Below are positions 21,601 to 33,440 of a stretch of 64,000 nucleotides of DNA, piece by piece. Positions within the stretch are counted from its first letter, which is position 1, and each line of letters opens with the position of its first letter. Source of the stretch: Mycteria americana (Eukaryota; Chordata; Aves; Ciconiiformes; Ciconiidae); contig NC_134366.1 of the NCBI RefSeq assembly GCF_035582795.1, positions 135,556,756 through 135,620,755 on the forward strand, read 5' to 3'. The position numbers were made by a program, and so were the translations under genes. The notes under the pieces were generated by a model that did no database searches, had not been told where the DNA came from, and saw only the letters and a list, made by a program, of their open reading frames with translations.

Positions 21601-24600
21601 TTTCATGCACTCTTCTATGGATTAAAAAACCCAAACCCCACACATTTCTTAAGGGCAACTCCTTTTAGATTTTAATGTATGATAAAGACCTTAAAACTAT
21701 CAGATTATAGGTTTACTGCATGTTATTATGTGTTATCATATACCTAAAGTGTACCAAATTTGACAGAAAGGAACAAGCCTTAAAGATAGGAAGGTCCCTA
21801 GAAGTTTTGTGAAAAATAGGAGGTGAGGTAGGAGTGAGTTGCACAAAATAATGCTCATGTTTGAAGGCAAAAAGCAAGCAGAACATCAACATTATACATT
21901 CTGTTGGTAGCAGCTGGATGGTTACGTAGCATCATCCATACTGGTAACAAGTTAGTACTGTCTTGCTCTTAACTACTCTTAGCACATGCTATTTCTCATC
22001 TTCTCTGAGTCTCAGGGTAAAAAAGCTTTGAATGTTGAGTTAATGCACAAAAGAATGGAAGAGAGGAGATGAAATGGAATAATGAACACAGATCCTTACA
22101 AAACTGGGCTTCATCTGCTCTTACACTCATGAAGTTCCTGTGTTGTAACAGGTCAGAGGAGTTCTTACAAAACATCAGAGGTTAGAGGACATTTACTGCT
22201 ATACAAGAACAACTTCAAGTCAAATCAAGCACAACCTATGCCTGAGCTATCTGACTTTTAATGGATTTAAGATTTTGTTCTTTCAGGCTGCATAGACTCT
22301 AAGAAGGTCTAAGGAAGGAAAATTTACCATAGCTTAGAACAGATGAAAAATTGGGAGTTATAGCAATGAAGAACCACAAAGCAGCATGTCACACTTACTG
22401 TGAGCACAGCAGCAATTTTCTTGGCCACTGCTGGACTGATTTGAAATGCATGAGCAAATCGCCACCCTTGAAGATCAAAGATAGCCTTGACTCCATTCCG
22501 CTGAGTCTCAATCTCCTTTACAATGAGTTCAGACGTGATAAGACTTACACGGAACACATCGTATGCCGTAAATAACTTGGGATCCCATTGTCCTGAAGAG
22601 TAAATAGATTGCACTGCATTACCACAAGGATAGCATATACACCTGTGCTTTTGCTTGTTACTGCTTCTAATGTGCTTCTCAGGAACAAGAAGTAACCAGC
22701 AATATCAAAGGTCCTGAAATAAACAGATTTGCCAGTACAGAAGTTATTTTGTGTGCCTGCTCTGTCACTCTCTTTTGAACTCTTTTTGTAGATGGTACCA
22801 CCTAATGGTAGATAGTTGTAGATGCCACCTAATGTAGTATGTTCCACCTATAGCCGTAGCCTCCAGTACAAGGTTTTGACAGGAACAGCTTAATTCAGTA
22901 ACAGTCATGTTAGCAGAAACTACAGATCACCAATCCAATCAATTCATATAATTTTTTTTCAGTGCAGTAATTCTGTCAAGATTCTGTGAATCCCACTTGT
23001 TTTTCTGAGGCCTGAGCAAAGAATTACACGGGATGAGCCTTAACCCTAGATGAAAGCTTCAGAGAACACGACTTTGCAGAGAGACACATTATTTTCTACT
23101 AGACCAGCTGATATTAAAACAATTCTTTAAAAGTTGGCAAAAATAATTTCTCTGTCCAAAACAAGCACAAAGAATACCGTAACACATGATCATTTAACTA
23201 CATCTTTTAAAAAAGACTTTTGGGAGCGCAGGAAACAACCAGTGTTGTTAGGTAGGGCTCTTTGGCTACATCTAAACAGTGAAAACCCAGTGAACTTCTC
23301 ATCCACATCTAAACTGAACGTTGGTACATGACTAGTTGTACACCTTTCTTTCTGTTCTCTCTCTCTCTCCTCTGTGCTGCATGTGCACCAGTACCACAAT
23401 CTTAGCACACGGCTTTGAAAATTTGCATGGAAACAAATAAGTGTTGGGACACTCAGACCCAAATAACCACATACTCTTCCAAGTTTTAGGGTTTTAACCT
23501 TAAGATGTTTTTTGATGCAGACAAGAATTCCACTAAAAAGAAAATAAGCTCTTCATAAAGGATTGTACAGCATTAGCCATACCAGTATATAAGTCAAATG
23601 ACATAACTGTTACAGCTCAATAAACTCACCTTTATATTAATGTAAAGGTACTTCTAACAGGGAACATAAATATGTTACCTTTCTAGTTAAGACATTCTGA
23701 TATTACCTAATTTTATCAACCCCTGGTGTTGTACCCATAAAATACTCTTATTTTGCTGCTCAAACTGTGATAATTAAAAAAAAAAAATAAAATAAAAAAA
23801 AAAAAAACACAACAAAACAAAAAAACCTCACAAAACAAAACAAAAACATCAGAGCCAGAGCCAGGTGTGAAACAAGTGCAAACAATTTTGTCACTCACCA
23901 ATTCTGTATATTAGAACTTTGCTTCCATGTGGGTCCCTTGATCTCAGGACTCCATGATAGCCAGCATGCAAAAGACCAAGAACAGAAGATGGCTGTAAAT
24001 CCACACTTATTTCTGGGCATTCAATTCTCCACTTCTGGTAATTCTTCAGTAACTGGAAAAAATAAATGTGGATGACAGATAGCCACCAGGTATTACATGA
24101 AGAGCACAGTTAAAAATGTGTTTTCAACATGTGGTCACAGTCAGAGGTTTAATTCATTAAATTAGCTATCAGTTCATTGTGTATTTTAATCAAATCCCTC
24201 CTAGTAGTAGAAGGTTGCTATACTGGATCAAATAAGTAAGTTATGATGAATTTAGAATCCTGTCAACTTGTTAATGGACTGCAGTTGTCATTTTGTGTCA
24301 GAAAAGAAAACTGGAATATGGAGAAAAAGCCAGTAGTTTCTACATAAAATACATCTAAAAATCAGTTTTCTTACTCAGGTTACATTTAGGATTATTCCAT
24401 TTGATACTGCGTCAGATTCATTCAGGGCCTGTTGAACCTAGATGTGCAAAATCTTAGAGGAACCTTCCACCTTCACCATCTCACCCCATCCCTGCAAAGT
24501 ATGGGCCCATTTTGTACACACAGTCATTAATAATTTCAGTTTACTATTTGAAACAGATTTGATCATCAACATATCTAAAGCACATTTTCAAAGTCCCTCC

Positions 24601-27600
24601 TATCCCTCTGAAATGGCAGAATATAACAATGTAGTGGGTCCATTACTCATTAGACAATTTCGCTCCCCCAGAGCGGAAGTAATGAGAACCTGTTTTGCTG
24701 AAACAGAGATCCTGTCCATTACTGGGGACACGATCACCCTGCTTCCTAAGGCTGGAAGGCAGCATCATAAACTAGTATGTCTAAGGCACAGGAAGGGCTG
24801 TGCGTTGAAAGGTGATGGCCTAACTCTAAGGAAGAATCAATTAAAGGCATTCCTTTCTAGGTAACATCTCTGTAGAGGAATTACAGGTGATACTGTGAAA
24901 GGTCATCTTAGAGATGGATCATGAAAAATTAAGTTGGTGATGCAGTACTTCTCATTTCCAAGTCTAATTACTGTTTCTCCTTTAATATTAATTAAGTGGT
25001 GGTGGAGAAAATGAACTGCTATGCCCTGCAACTAAAATTTATTTAAGCTATTTTGCATAGCTAAGTGGGAAGTTATGCAAGACTATCTTCTCGAAAGCTT
25101 CCTCTCAATTCACCAACTAAATTCTGCCTCTGCTGTATCACCCATGCTAAGTTCTGTAGCACTGAGTTTGGAGGGTAGAGAGATAACTATGGCAAGTAAT
25201 TTAGATTTTGTATTAACATTTCCTAAACAGCTACCGTTTAGACTTCTAACCCAAGACCTTCAAAGGAGCTAAGAGAATCAGAATTTTTCAGTACCTTGTT
25301 TCACAACAAACTGAAATGTAGGTTTAAATCTTAAAGGTAGCATGCACAGGCTAGCCTTTCAAATTGTTACTATATTTCATCAAACAGCAAAACCCAATCT
25401 GATCCTCAGCACAGTTTCACAAATTAAATGTGTTCACCACAATGAAAGCATCAACCAGTCTTTTATTTCCGTTAGTTTATATTAACAGAAATTAATTTTT
25501 ATTCATTTTTCAATTACTCCACATTTCACACAACATAAATATTAGAGAGAAAAGAACTGTCAGCTCCAACTAAGAAAACAACCTTAAATAAATTACAAAA
25601 TTCTTGTATCTATGCAAGTATCATTTTCTTCACCATTTTCATAAAAAGAGTGGTCATAAGGAACCTCAGCGGATACTGAATTCTTCCCTTGGAACGTCAC
25701 AGCATCAGCTATGCTGATGCTTACCTGCAGACTCTTAGAGGGAGACCTGAGACTCACCACCCTGTACCTCATAGCATGCTTATGTTAGATAATTAGTCTT
25801 ATTTCTCATCCTTCCCTCTACTTTCAAGTTTCTTGTAACATTTTGCATAAAACATATACTTTTTCTTCAGCTTAAGGCTTTTCTATTCAGATGAAGATCT
25901 TGAATTATTTTGAAGACCTCTCAAACGAATTGTCATGAGGAAACTATACGGCATTACTGTTTGTCAGCAGAATTTACTTACAAATAGATCATATACTGAT
26001 CAGAAATTATCTATATCCTTCATGGAAACAGCACCTATAAATATGTATTTATAGTACAAAGATGAAAAAGTCCATCTGCCACGCTAGGATCTCATTTGAT
26101 TTGGCAATGAGAAAGTTGATAAAAGCCTCTTCCTAAACCATATACCGTAGAAAGAAATACTTAACTATTAGGAGAATTGTACTAGAAGCCTTTTGACTGC
26201 ATTACATCAGTTCTAGTCGAGGCTAACGTGCAAACAAACAAACAAAAAAGGTTGAGGGGAGAGGGAGTAGGGAAAGTAAGTTAATTTCTGAAATAGAAAT
26301 TCACTATGATTGCAAAGACAGGCCTGATGAGGTACTCTGATTATCTCACTCTGTTAGTGCTTGACTCTCTACAAAGGGCACTGTTTGAGCAATCCCAAAC
26401 CACTTTGTGCCAACCAGACAGCACTGTCAACATATTCTTTTCCTTGGTCTTTCCAATACAGACACTTAAACAGCAGCAAAATACAAAAAAGCCCTCAAAA
26501 CAACTATGCAAACATCTGTAGCTTTGTCATTTCTCCCTTTTCTTCTAAAATCTGTTGTACCACAACTTAATGAACCTAATTAACAATTACATAAATATTT
26601 TAAACATCTCTTCAAAGAGCTGCCTGCCAAAACCAAGATGAGAATAAAAATGATACATTCATTCAATACCCTAAAAAATCCTATCTTGTCTGTACAGTTA
26701 GTTTCTCATTTTCATGAATATTTACATTTTCTGTGTTGGAAACAACAAGGATTTAAGTTCTGGACCTTTGGAGAAAGGGAATTGTTTTTGCAGCTTGTGA
26801 CACACTTAAGACCCTTATGGAAGACATAATTTACCTACTGGCAAGTCCATTAAGGAGTAAATATATTTTTGGAATACTTCTGACACCTCTCATGATGTAG
26901 GCAAGTGGTACATCTTTTAGACACATAACATGGCTAAGCTCCAAACATACTTCCCTTGGCCAGAAAGCCACGAAGTGCTGAAGAGTTCTCAGATTTTGAA
27001 AACCTAATTTAATTACCTGAAATGATTTTGAGCTGAAGTAAAGATTAGCATTAGATAATCTTCCACAGCATCTACAGCTAGTTTTGGGACACATTCTGTA
27101 CATTTTTACCTATGTAAGCAATACCTTTCTTAGCAGCTGGACATAGTCAAGTCACACACAGCTACTTACATGACTAATCCTTAAACATATAAGGGAATTA
27201 AAAAACTAGAAGTGGGTACTTACAGTTTTACTTTACCTTGAAAATTTCTAGTTTAACATTGTTTAAACACAGAAATTCACATGAAATATTTTAAAAATAT
27301 GAAATTTTTTTTTAGTAAAGACAGCAAGGAAAAACATAAATACGATATATAACAATCAGTCTGGATATAGAAGATGAAGCAACCTAATATCAGGAAAAAC
27401 AGAAGCATTCATTACCTACTATAAAAAATGGCTCATGTACTTATAACACAAGGAAAACATCTCAACGTATAATTATCTGTGTTTACAAACTGAATAACCT
27501 ACTTAGCATCTGTTCAGCATCTGAAAATAGATGCAAGATAACTTGATAAATGGGGAAAGCTGGATGAAAAACTCCAGTGTCTGGAGTTAAGCATTAATTA

Positions 27601-30600
27601 AGAGTTTTTTTCCTGAGGTCTGTTGGGATAGTTCCAGATTTCTGAACATCAGAGATGATAAAGTTACTAATTAATCCAAGATTCATGTGCTACAAAACAA
27701 AGAAAAGTGAACTTAGTACTCTACTTAGAATTAAAAGAACTAGAAAACAATGTGCTTGTTACAGAAATCAATGTATTTGTATATGTAAATTAAATATTTT
27801 TTCTTGATTAATAACTATTTATATATATTAACAAGGACACTAGACAGAATTAGGCCTCTACTGTGTCAGCAGTTGTACCAATGCACACAATATTTAGGAA
27901 AAAAAATGTTTTCTAGTGGCAATCTTTGGAGGAGAAACCAACAGCTCAAACTTTAGAATACAAACACACAGAATCACAGAATCATTTAGGTTGGAAAAGA
28001 CCTTTAAGATCATCGAGTCCAACCGTAAACCTAACACGACCAAGACCACCACTACACCATGTCCCTAAGCACCTCATCCAAACATCTTTTAAATACTTCC
28101 AGGGATGGCAACTCAACCACTTCCCTGGGCAGCCTCTTCCAATGCTTGATAACCCTTTCAGTGAAGTAAAATTTCCTCATATCCAGTCTAAACCTCTCCT
28201 GGTGCAACTTGAGACCATTTCCTCTTGTCCTATCACTTGTTACCTGGGAGAAGAGACCAACCCCCACCTCTCTACAACCTCCTTTCAGGTACCTGTAGAG
28301 AGCGATAAGGTCTCCCCTCAGCCTCCTTTTCTCCAGGCTAAACAACCCCAGTTCCCTCAGCCGCTCCTCACAGGACTTCTGCTCCAGACCCTTCACCAGC
28401 TTCATTGCCCTTCTCTGGACACGCTCCAGCACCTCAGTGTCTTTCTTGTAGTGAGGGGCCCAAAACTGAACACAGTATTTGAGGTGCGGCCTCACCAGTG
28501 CCGAGTACAGGGGCACGATCACTTCCCTAGTCCTGCTGGCCACGCTATTTTTGATACAAGCCAGGATGCCATTGGCTTTGTGCATATATATTTTATATAT
28601 TTTTTAATATATGTGTATAAAGCTACACACAGTATTTAAACATGGTATACACAGACAAAGAATTTAAAATATTTTTATAGAGACATAGAACTTTCCCAAT
28701 TGAACACGCATTACCTCTTTGCCCGTTGGGAGAAGACTGGCACATGTGTAAGTTGAGGCATTTGGCTTAGCAAAAAGGGAAGACTGGCTAACTGATTTGT
28801 GTTTCCTCAACAGTCAGGCCAGAGAGCCCAATAGGGTCTCTTCCATCCTTTTTGAGGAATCCAGTTGTATTGATGGAAGAAAAGCAGCCAAGTAACTGAA
28901 TTAAACTTGGTATCTGAATGATGTGAATTCACATCATTTGAATGATGTAAAGATCCTCAGAGATAATGCCTGAGACTCGGCAGTATGTTTGAAACTATGG
29001 AAAACAATCCTTCTTGTACATCATAGTAATTCTAAGCAACTTATTTGCAGTACAACACACTAGGAAGTCTTGATTCCTCCATAAGTCAAATGCAGGGCAA
29101 AGACAAAGTCTGGCTATATACCTTCGTATCAACCAGAACTCCTAAAAGGATCCTAGATATTTAGACAGTTTTGAGTGCCATAAAAACGATGCTTACAAAA
29201 GTCTAAGTGGTATGTTATGAAAACATCTCTTGACATAGGGATTCAATGTTGCATTTTTACTGAATTTAAAGATTTTCATTCTTTTCCGCAGAGTATAATC
29301 TATTTCAAGTACAAAAAGACAGTATCCCCAAGGCACTGAGAATTAGCCTTATACAAGAGCCGTGGGATGTAATGCAAGGACATAACAAAATGCACTAGGC
29401 AAAAAGATTTATGGAAGAAAGGAGATGCTAGTTCTCCACATTTCACTACTGAATCTGAGTGACAGTGGTTTTGATCACAACAATGAACTCAAACATACAC
29501 ACGTAGCTGGTGCATTTAAAGAGGAATATATACACCCATTGCTTTAGCACAATTAATGGAGACCTGTGGCCCTGCTTCTCAGTTTACAGCATATATAGTA
29601 GGTGGGTGTATCCGTAGAAATTAATGAGCAAACAGCATGCTCAGCTCAGGTACGAATTTATATCCAGACTAAAATCTTTTGCAGCATTAACATCTGATCC
29701 CTACCTATATCTCCCACAGGGATTACAAAGGCACAGAATATGCTGTGATGATATAACACTGTTCTTTCTGAGTGTCAATTTTTGGTAGGTAAGTATTGCC
29801 TAGAAGTCTCACAGGACAAAAAAAAATTTCTTATTTATCTATTGAAGGTTTGTTGTATTGTTTGACAGTTATTGTTAGTCTGTGTGAAAAGACTTTCTTT
29901 CATTCCTAGAGACAAATGTCTGCCAGTATTTCATGTAGACTGACTTAACACTTTCTTACCAATAACATTCATGCATTTGTAATCCTTTCATCAAAGCTAT
30001 CTGCTTAACTTCACCTCTTCTTCTGGAGCCTGTACTTAAGTGGTTCGGGTTCATGCATACATCTCCAGCCACTTTCTAAGATAAGGCGCTTGGCCAACTT
30101 TAATCCTTCCTGTGATTCAAAATGCAGAAAAAGAATTCTCTTCTAACTTGAGAACAGTCTGTTACTGAGCTTAATTGAATAATGTTTGGCTTTAAAAAAT
30201 ACAGACAGTTCTAGCTCTTCAAGTTCTTCAATTCCAGCTACCTGTTTCAGCAGTGGATTTTCTTCTAGCAGGACATATATCAATAGGTCAGTACTTGGAA
30301 GCAAGTCAGGAATTGCCAGTGGAAAAACATTAAAAGATTGCTGTTGGAATGAGTCATCATAAAAGATTCAGAAATGGAATGTCTTGCCACAATCTACCTG
30401 ATTATTCTTTTCTGAAGCATTTCCAAATGTTGATAAACTGAGATCAGATAAATCTGTGTCAAATATTAACCAGGGATGCATCAATAAACAGTCTGGTCAG
30501 TTGCCAGACTCTTGATTCGTATTTAAGGCTAAGTATGAGCCCAGAGTAAGAAAGATGCTTGACAAGAGCTTGAAGAGCTTTGGTTATAAGCATTGACAGA

Positions 30601-32993
30601 GCCACAGACTTTGATTATCCCTTAGCTGCTCTACAAGTACTATGCAGTAGTACATGGGAGCCCAGTGGGCAAAAAGGGACTGTATCAGCCCGAACTCCAA
30701 ACTGAGAGGCAACATCAAACCAGGACGGGAGGGAGCGGCCACTGCGTGGACTCATGGCAGGAGGGCTCTGTCTAGGATGAAGTACTAACATAACCTCTGC
30801 ATGAGGTCAGACTTGGGTTAGATTAATACACATCTTATGACCACCACAGATTTTTGCACAATAATTCTCTTGGGCTTTAATATACCAATTGCAGATAAAC
30901 ACATTCCTTTAAAAAAAGAAGTGCTTCTTTTCTTCTTCCCATGCTGTAAGAGAAGTAACCTAGAACTCAGTGTCAGCTGGTATGTGAAAGATTAAGTGCA
31001 AGCAGCTACAGCATTTGGAGACCTGAAATTCTAAATGGAAAGGTTAAACGCAGGTGGTTTTTGAACAGCAGAATCTCTTAGTTCTAAGAAAGGTCCAAAC
31101 AAGAAATGTAGAAACTTAGCAGCCTGTGGAGACTCAAATTCTGAAAAGATTCTAAAAAGACTTAATTTTTCCAAAACAGGTGCCCAGCCCTAGAGGGCTG
31201 ATTCTGAAGAAGAGTATAGGAAATTTGCTACTTCGTAGACTCCATCTCTAAACCTAGTTTAGATTCCACACTCTTGGAAATTAGTCCTACCTACAAGACA
31301 TCTCACAATTAATCACACGAAAGTGCAGAAATGTATGGGCCAAATTCTGAAGTGCAACTGTCCTGTCTACAGGATTATCAATAACAACCAATTGCAATGC
31401 AATTAGGAGTGCATATTTAGGAGCGTACATTGTCTTCATTAAGCCCTACTTTTTGAAACCAAGTTTATAGAAAAACAAAACAGCTTTTGTTGGAAAAGAA
31501 AAAAAGGCATGGTCCTACAATTGTTAATGCATGCCTGATAGAAACCATCTCATGAACTTCAAGCAAAGTAAGATCCATAAATATCCAAAGGAATCTGACT
31601 TGACTTGCTAGTTCTTCCGATGAGGAGGAAAGGTTTAAAGCTGTCACGCAAGTCTTACGAGCCAAATGAAAAGAACACAAAATGTAACTTTTAAAGCTAT
31701 TTGTGATCAAGGGCTTAACTTAATTTCACACATTCTTGTTTAGCTACCCTGATCCTGCAATATATTCATATGCAAACAGTCTTCTCTTATGGTAACGAAA
31801 CTTGGAAAAGCTACAGTGCAGAGAAGTCAGAAACTAAAAGGTGAGGTTTGTTGGGCAATGCTATGTCATCAACATAAAATTCCACTAAAACACAGTTTCC
31901 AGTTGGCACAAGCGAATAAATGCTTTTGCCCTGGGAAGATTTAGAAATACTTCCTGTTCAGAAGGGTTAGTGGTTGTCAATCTTTCTGTAAAAAAAGAAA
32001 CAATTAATAAAATTTGTACCTTTGGATATTAAAAACACGCAGGTGCTGTCTGTATGGCAGAGCCATACAAACAGCCCAGAAAGTAACAAAAGTTACCAAA
32101 GCCTGAAACGAGTGTTGTAAATGACTAAACTCCAAGACAAAAGAAGTTTTTACTCACAGCTTTATGTTACAGTAATTATAAAACTGTAGTGAAATTAGTA
32201 ACATTACTAGCAACTAGTAATCTGAGCCTGATAAGCATGATAAGGATGTCCCTTAAAGGAGACTGTTTCCTGATCAGAGTTGTGACCTTACCACATTTCC
32301 CATAACCTCTACGTTACGTGACCACACCATGCTTACCGTAACCTTTACGTTACCTCATTGAGACCGCACAGAGCTAGCCACGATACTGCACGTTCATATG
32401 GCGCCAGGCTGAAGACACGCGTGACAAGCAATTAGTTACACCCTGAAACTCCCTGCTTGGCCTTGGCCGACCCCAGCTCACCCACCCGACACCTGCGCCT
32501 GCTTCTCGGCCCCCCAACCTCCCCGCAGCCCTCGTGCCTCGGCATCCCCTGCGCCTGAGGCGAGACCCCGGAGGCGGCGGCGCCGCGGGGTGCGAGACCG
32601 CTGGGCCTGCGGGACCCCGCTCCGCCGGCGGGCGGCTGGGACGCCCCCGGGCCGGGCCCGGCTGGCTGACAGCCGCCGCGGGCGCTCTCCACACAGAGGG
32701 AGAGGCTGTCGCCCTCTCCTCGCCCTCAGCGGATGGCGGGAGCCCCACAGCCCCGCGGGGGGCCGCCGGCGGCGCCCGCTGCCCCCGGCCCTCCTTACCC
32801 TCCAGGCCAGGTCCAGGTGGAAGTCTCGGGCGCGCAGGAACCTCACCAGGAAGGCGTCGGCGAGGGGCTGCGGCCAGCGCTGGCCAGGCTCTGCCTCCGC
32901 CCGCCGCCGCAGCTCGGCCACGGCGCTGCGCACCCGCGGCGAGTGGTCGGGCAGGTCGTTCAAGCGCTCCGCGCCCGGCGGCCCCTGCGACAT
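18442..32993 (-). CDS. TTPA: Alpha-tocopherol transfer protein, complete coding region in five exons (gene span)
   Basis: TTPA is a cytosolic CRAL-TRIO lipid carrier that selects RRR-alpha-tocopherol in hepatocytes and hands it to the plasma membrane in exchange for PIP2; its loss causes ataxia with vitamin E deficiency in people. Exons 32799-32993, 23899-24052, 22399-22592, 20645-20755 and 18442-18621 join in frame to 834 nt, 277 residues plus stop (human 278). The N-terminal CRAL-TRIO helix region ([23 protein letters not shown]) is followed by the lipid-binding domain. Residues matching human Arg59, Arg192, Lys217 and Arg221 are present as Arg56, Arg189, Lys214 and Arg218, so the phosphoinositide-binding basic patch is kept. 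All introns are GT-AG. The start was chosen by homology; the frame stays open upstream. The gene looks intact. Confidence 0.95.
18622..20644 (-). other. TTPA: TTPA intron 4
   Basis: A 2-kb intron containing an old MIR-type SINE at about 20330-20530; otherwise unique sequence with no recognised exon. Confidence 0.6.
20330..20530 (+). mobile_element. MIR (core-SINE) copy
   Basis: Reads GCTGTGTGACCTCAAGCAAA, then TCATTTAACCTCTCTGTG, then a GTGATAACAGCA block and an AAATGCTTTACAA tail. These line up in order with the amniote MIR consensus (GCTGTGTGACCTTGGGCAAG, ACTTAACCTCTCTGTG, GGGGATAATAA, GTAAAGCGCTTAGAA). It is antisense to TTPA. Confidence 0.8.
20645..20755 (-). CDS. TTPA: TTPA coding exon 4
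   Basis: Encodes [16 protein letters not shown] through FLTEKIKER, 37 codons, phase 0 at both ends. It carries Arg189, Lys214 and Arg218, equivalents of the human PIP2-contacting Arg192, Lys217 and Arg221. Acceptor TTGACAG, donor GTGAGT. Confidence 0.96.
20756..22398 (-). other. TTPA: TTPA intron 3
   Basis: AT-rich intron with an A/CAAA-rich low-complexity stretch at about 20963-21002. No gene recognised. Confidence 0.6.
22399..22592 (-). CDS. TTPA: TTPA coding exon 3
   Basis: Encodes residues 117-181, including [32 protein letters not shown] and AKKIAAVLT, the core of the CRAL-TRIO lipid pocket. Acceptor CTTCAG, donor GTAAGT. Near-identical to human. Confidence 0.96.
22593..23898 (-). other. 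TTPA: TTPA intron 2
   Basis: Holds a short local duplication (GTAGAT...CCACCTAATG twice, 22791-22834), a CT-rich run at about 23346-23372 and an A-rich tract at about 23776-23850. No exon recognised. Confidence 0.6.
23776..23850. repeat. A-rich low-complexity tract with CAAAA units
   Basis: Runs of A interrupted by single T or C bases, grading into ACAAAACAAAAA units. It lies 50-120 nt inside TTPA intron 2 from the exon 2 donor. Confidence 0.85.
23899..24052 (-). CDS. TTPA: TTPA coding exon 2
   Basis: Encodes [16 protein letters not shown] through [20 protein letters not shown] and Ile116, plus one base of Gly117. Acceptor TTTCCAG, donor G|GTGAGT. Aligns gap-free with human LLKNYYKWRAECPEIS and [20 protein letters not shown]. 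Confidence 0.96.
27967..28587 (-). mobile_element. CR1 LINE, 5'-truncated, C-terminal ORF2 open
   Basis: About 620 bp of CR1 in the same orientation as TTPA. It has an uninterrupted frame of 177 codons (28052-28585) that matches the end of CR1 ORF2 (for example [36 protein letters not shown] and [15 protein letters not shown]), then the 3' UTR and terminal ATTCTGTG repeats at 27967-27985. It lacks the endonuclease and most of the reverse transcriptase, so it cannot be autonomous. The open frame suggests a relatively recent insertion. Confidence 0.95.
28917..28938. repeat. 22-bp perfect palindrome
   Basis: Centred on GAATTC with arms AATGATGT/ACATCATT; equals its own reverse complement over 22 bases, with no spacer. 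It lies in TTPA intron 1 and is followed by another GAATGATGT word. Confidence 0.9.
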
Positions 32994-33440
32994 CCCGCCG
33001 CCGCCGGCCGGCTCTGAGGCGACGGCCGCGCTCGGCCCCGCCGCCTCGCTGGTCCCATTGGAAACCGAGCCGCGGCGGAGCCCTGCCGGGCTGCCTCCGC
33101 CCCCGGTGGGGCTTAACCCCTGAGCACCCTCCCGGGCCGGAGGGGTAAAGGGGAGGAGGCAGGTGTGCCGCGGTCCCAGCCGGCCCGGCTGCGACGGTTG
33201 ATCTTTTGGGGTTGTCTTTTTCATTTTTATGGACTTTACCAGTTTTTAGAATTTTACGCTTTAAGCCCATTTCTTGTTTTCCGCTTGCAGCTCCGAAAAG
33301 GAGCTGTGCCTGCTCCTCCCCGGAGGGAGAGGTGCGGCCCCGCGGCGCTGGTGCCCGGGCGGGGGCAGGAGGTGCCCGCACCGCCCGGGGCAGGCCGGCC
33401 ATCCCGGCCCCCTGAAAACCGCTAAGGGTGGTGGCCTGCC
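32430..33440 (-). promoter_or_regulatory. TTPA: TTPA CpG-island promoter
   Basis: A dense GC/CpG block covering TTPA exon 1 and about 450 bp upstream, with an abrupt return to AT-rich DNA on both sides. Long open frames on both strands here are composition effects. No TATA box recognised. Confidence 0.75.
32799..32993 (-). CDS. TTPA: TTPA coding exon 1
   Basis: Encodes residues 1-65, starting [19 protein letters not shown] and ending [14 protein letters not shown], with donor AGG|GTAAGG. Human counterpart: LNALPDHSP and FLRARDFDLDLAWR. The exon is very GC-rich and part of a CpG island. Arg56 corresponds to human Arg59, a disease-mutated residue. Confidence 0.94.

Larger units (their letters stand above)
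24053..32798 (-). other. TTPA: TTPA intron 1
   Basis: The longest intron, 8.7 kb. It contains a CR1 copy with a long open frame (27967-28587), a TA-rich patch next to it, and a 22-bp perfect palindrome at 28917-28938. No other exon recognised in either strand. Confidence 0.65.

Noticed and set aside
24442-24864. 140-codon plus-strand open frame in TTPA intron 1
   Set aside because: No recognisable domain, no splice signals that fit a gene, and no repeat or promoter support.
27926-28639. Plus-strand 237-codon open frame
   Set aside because: It is the antisense shadow of the CR1 ORF2 fragment.
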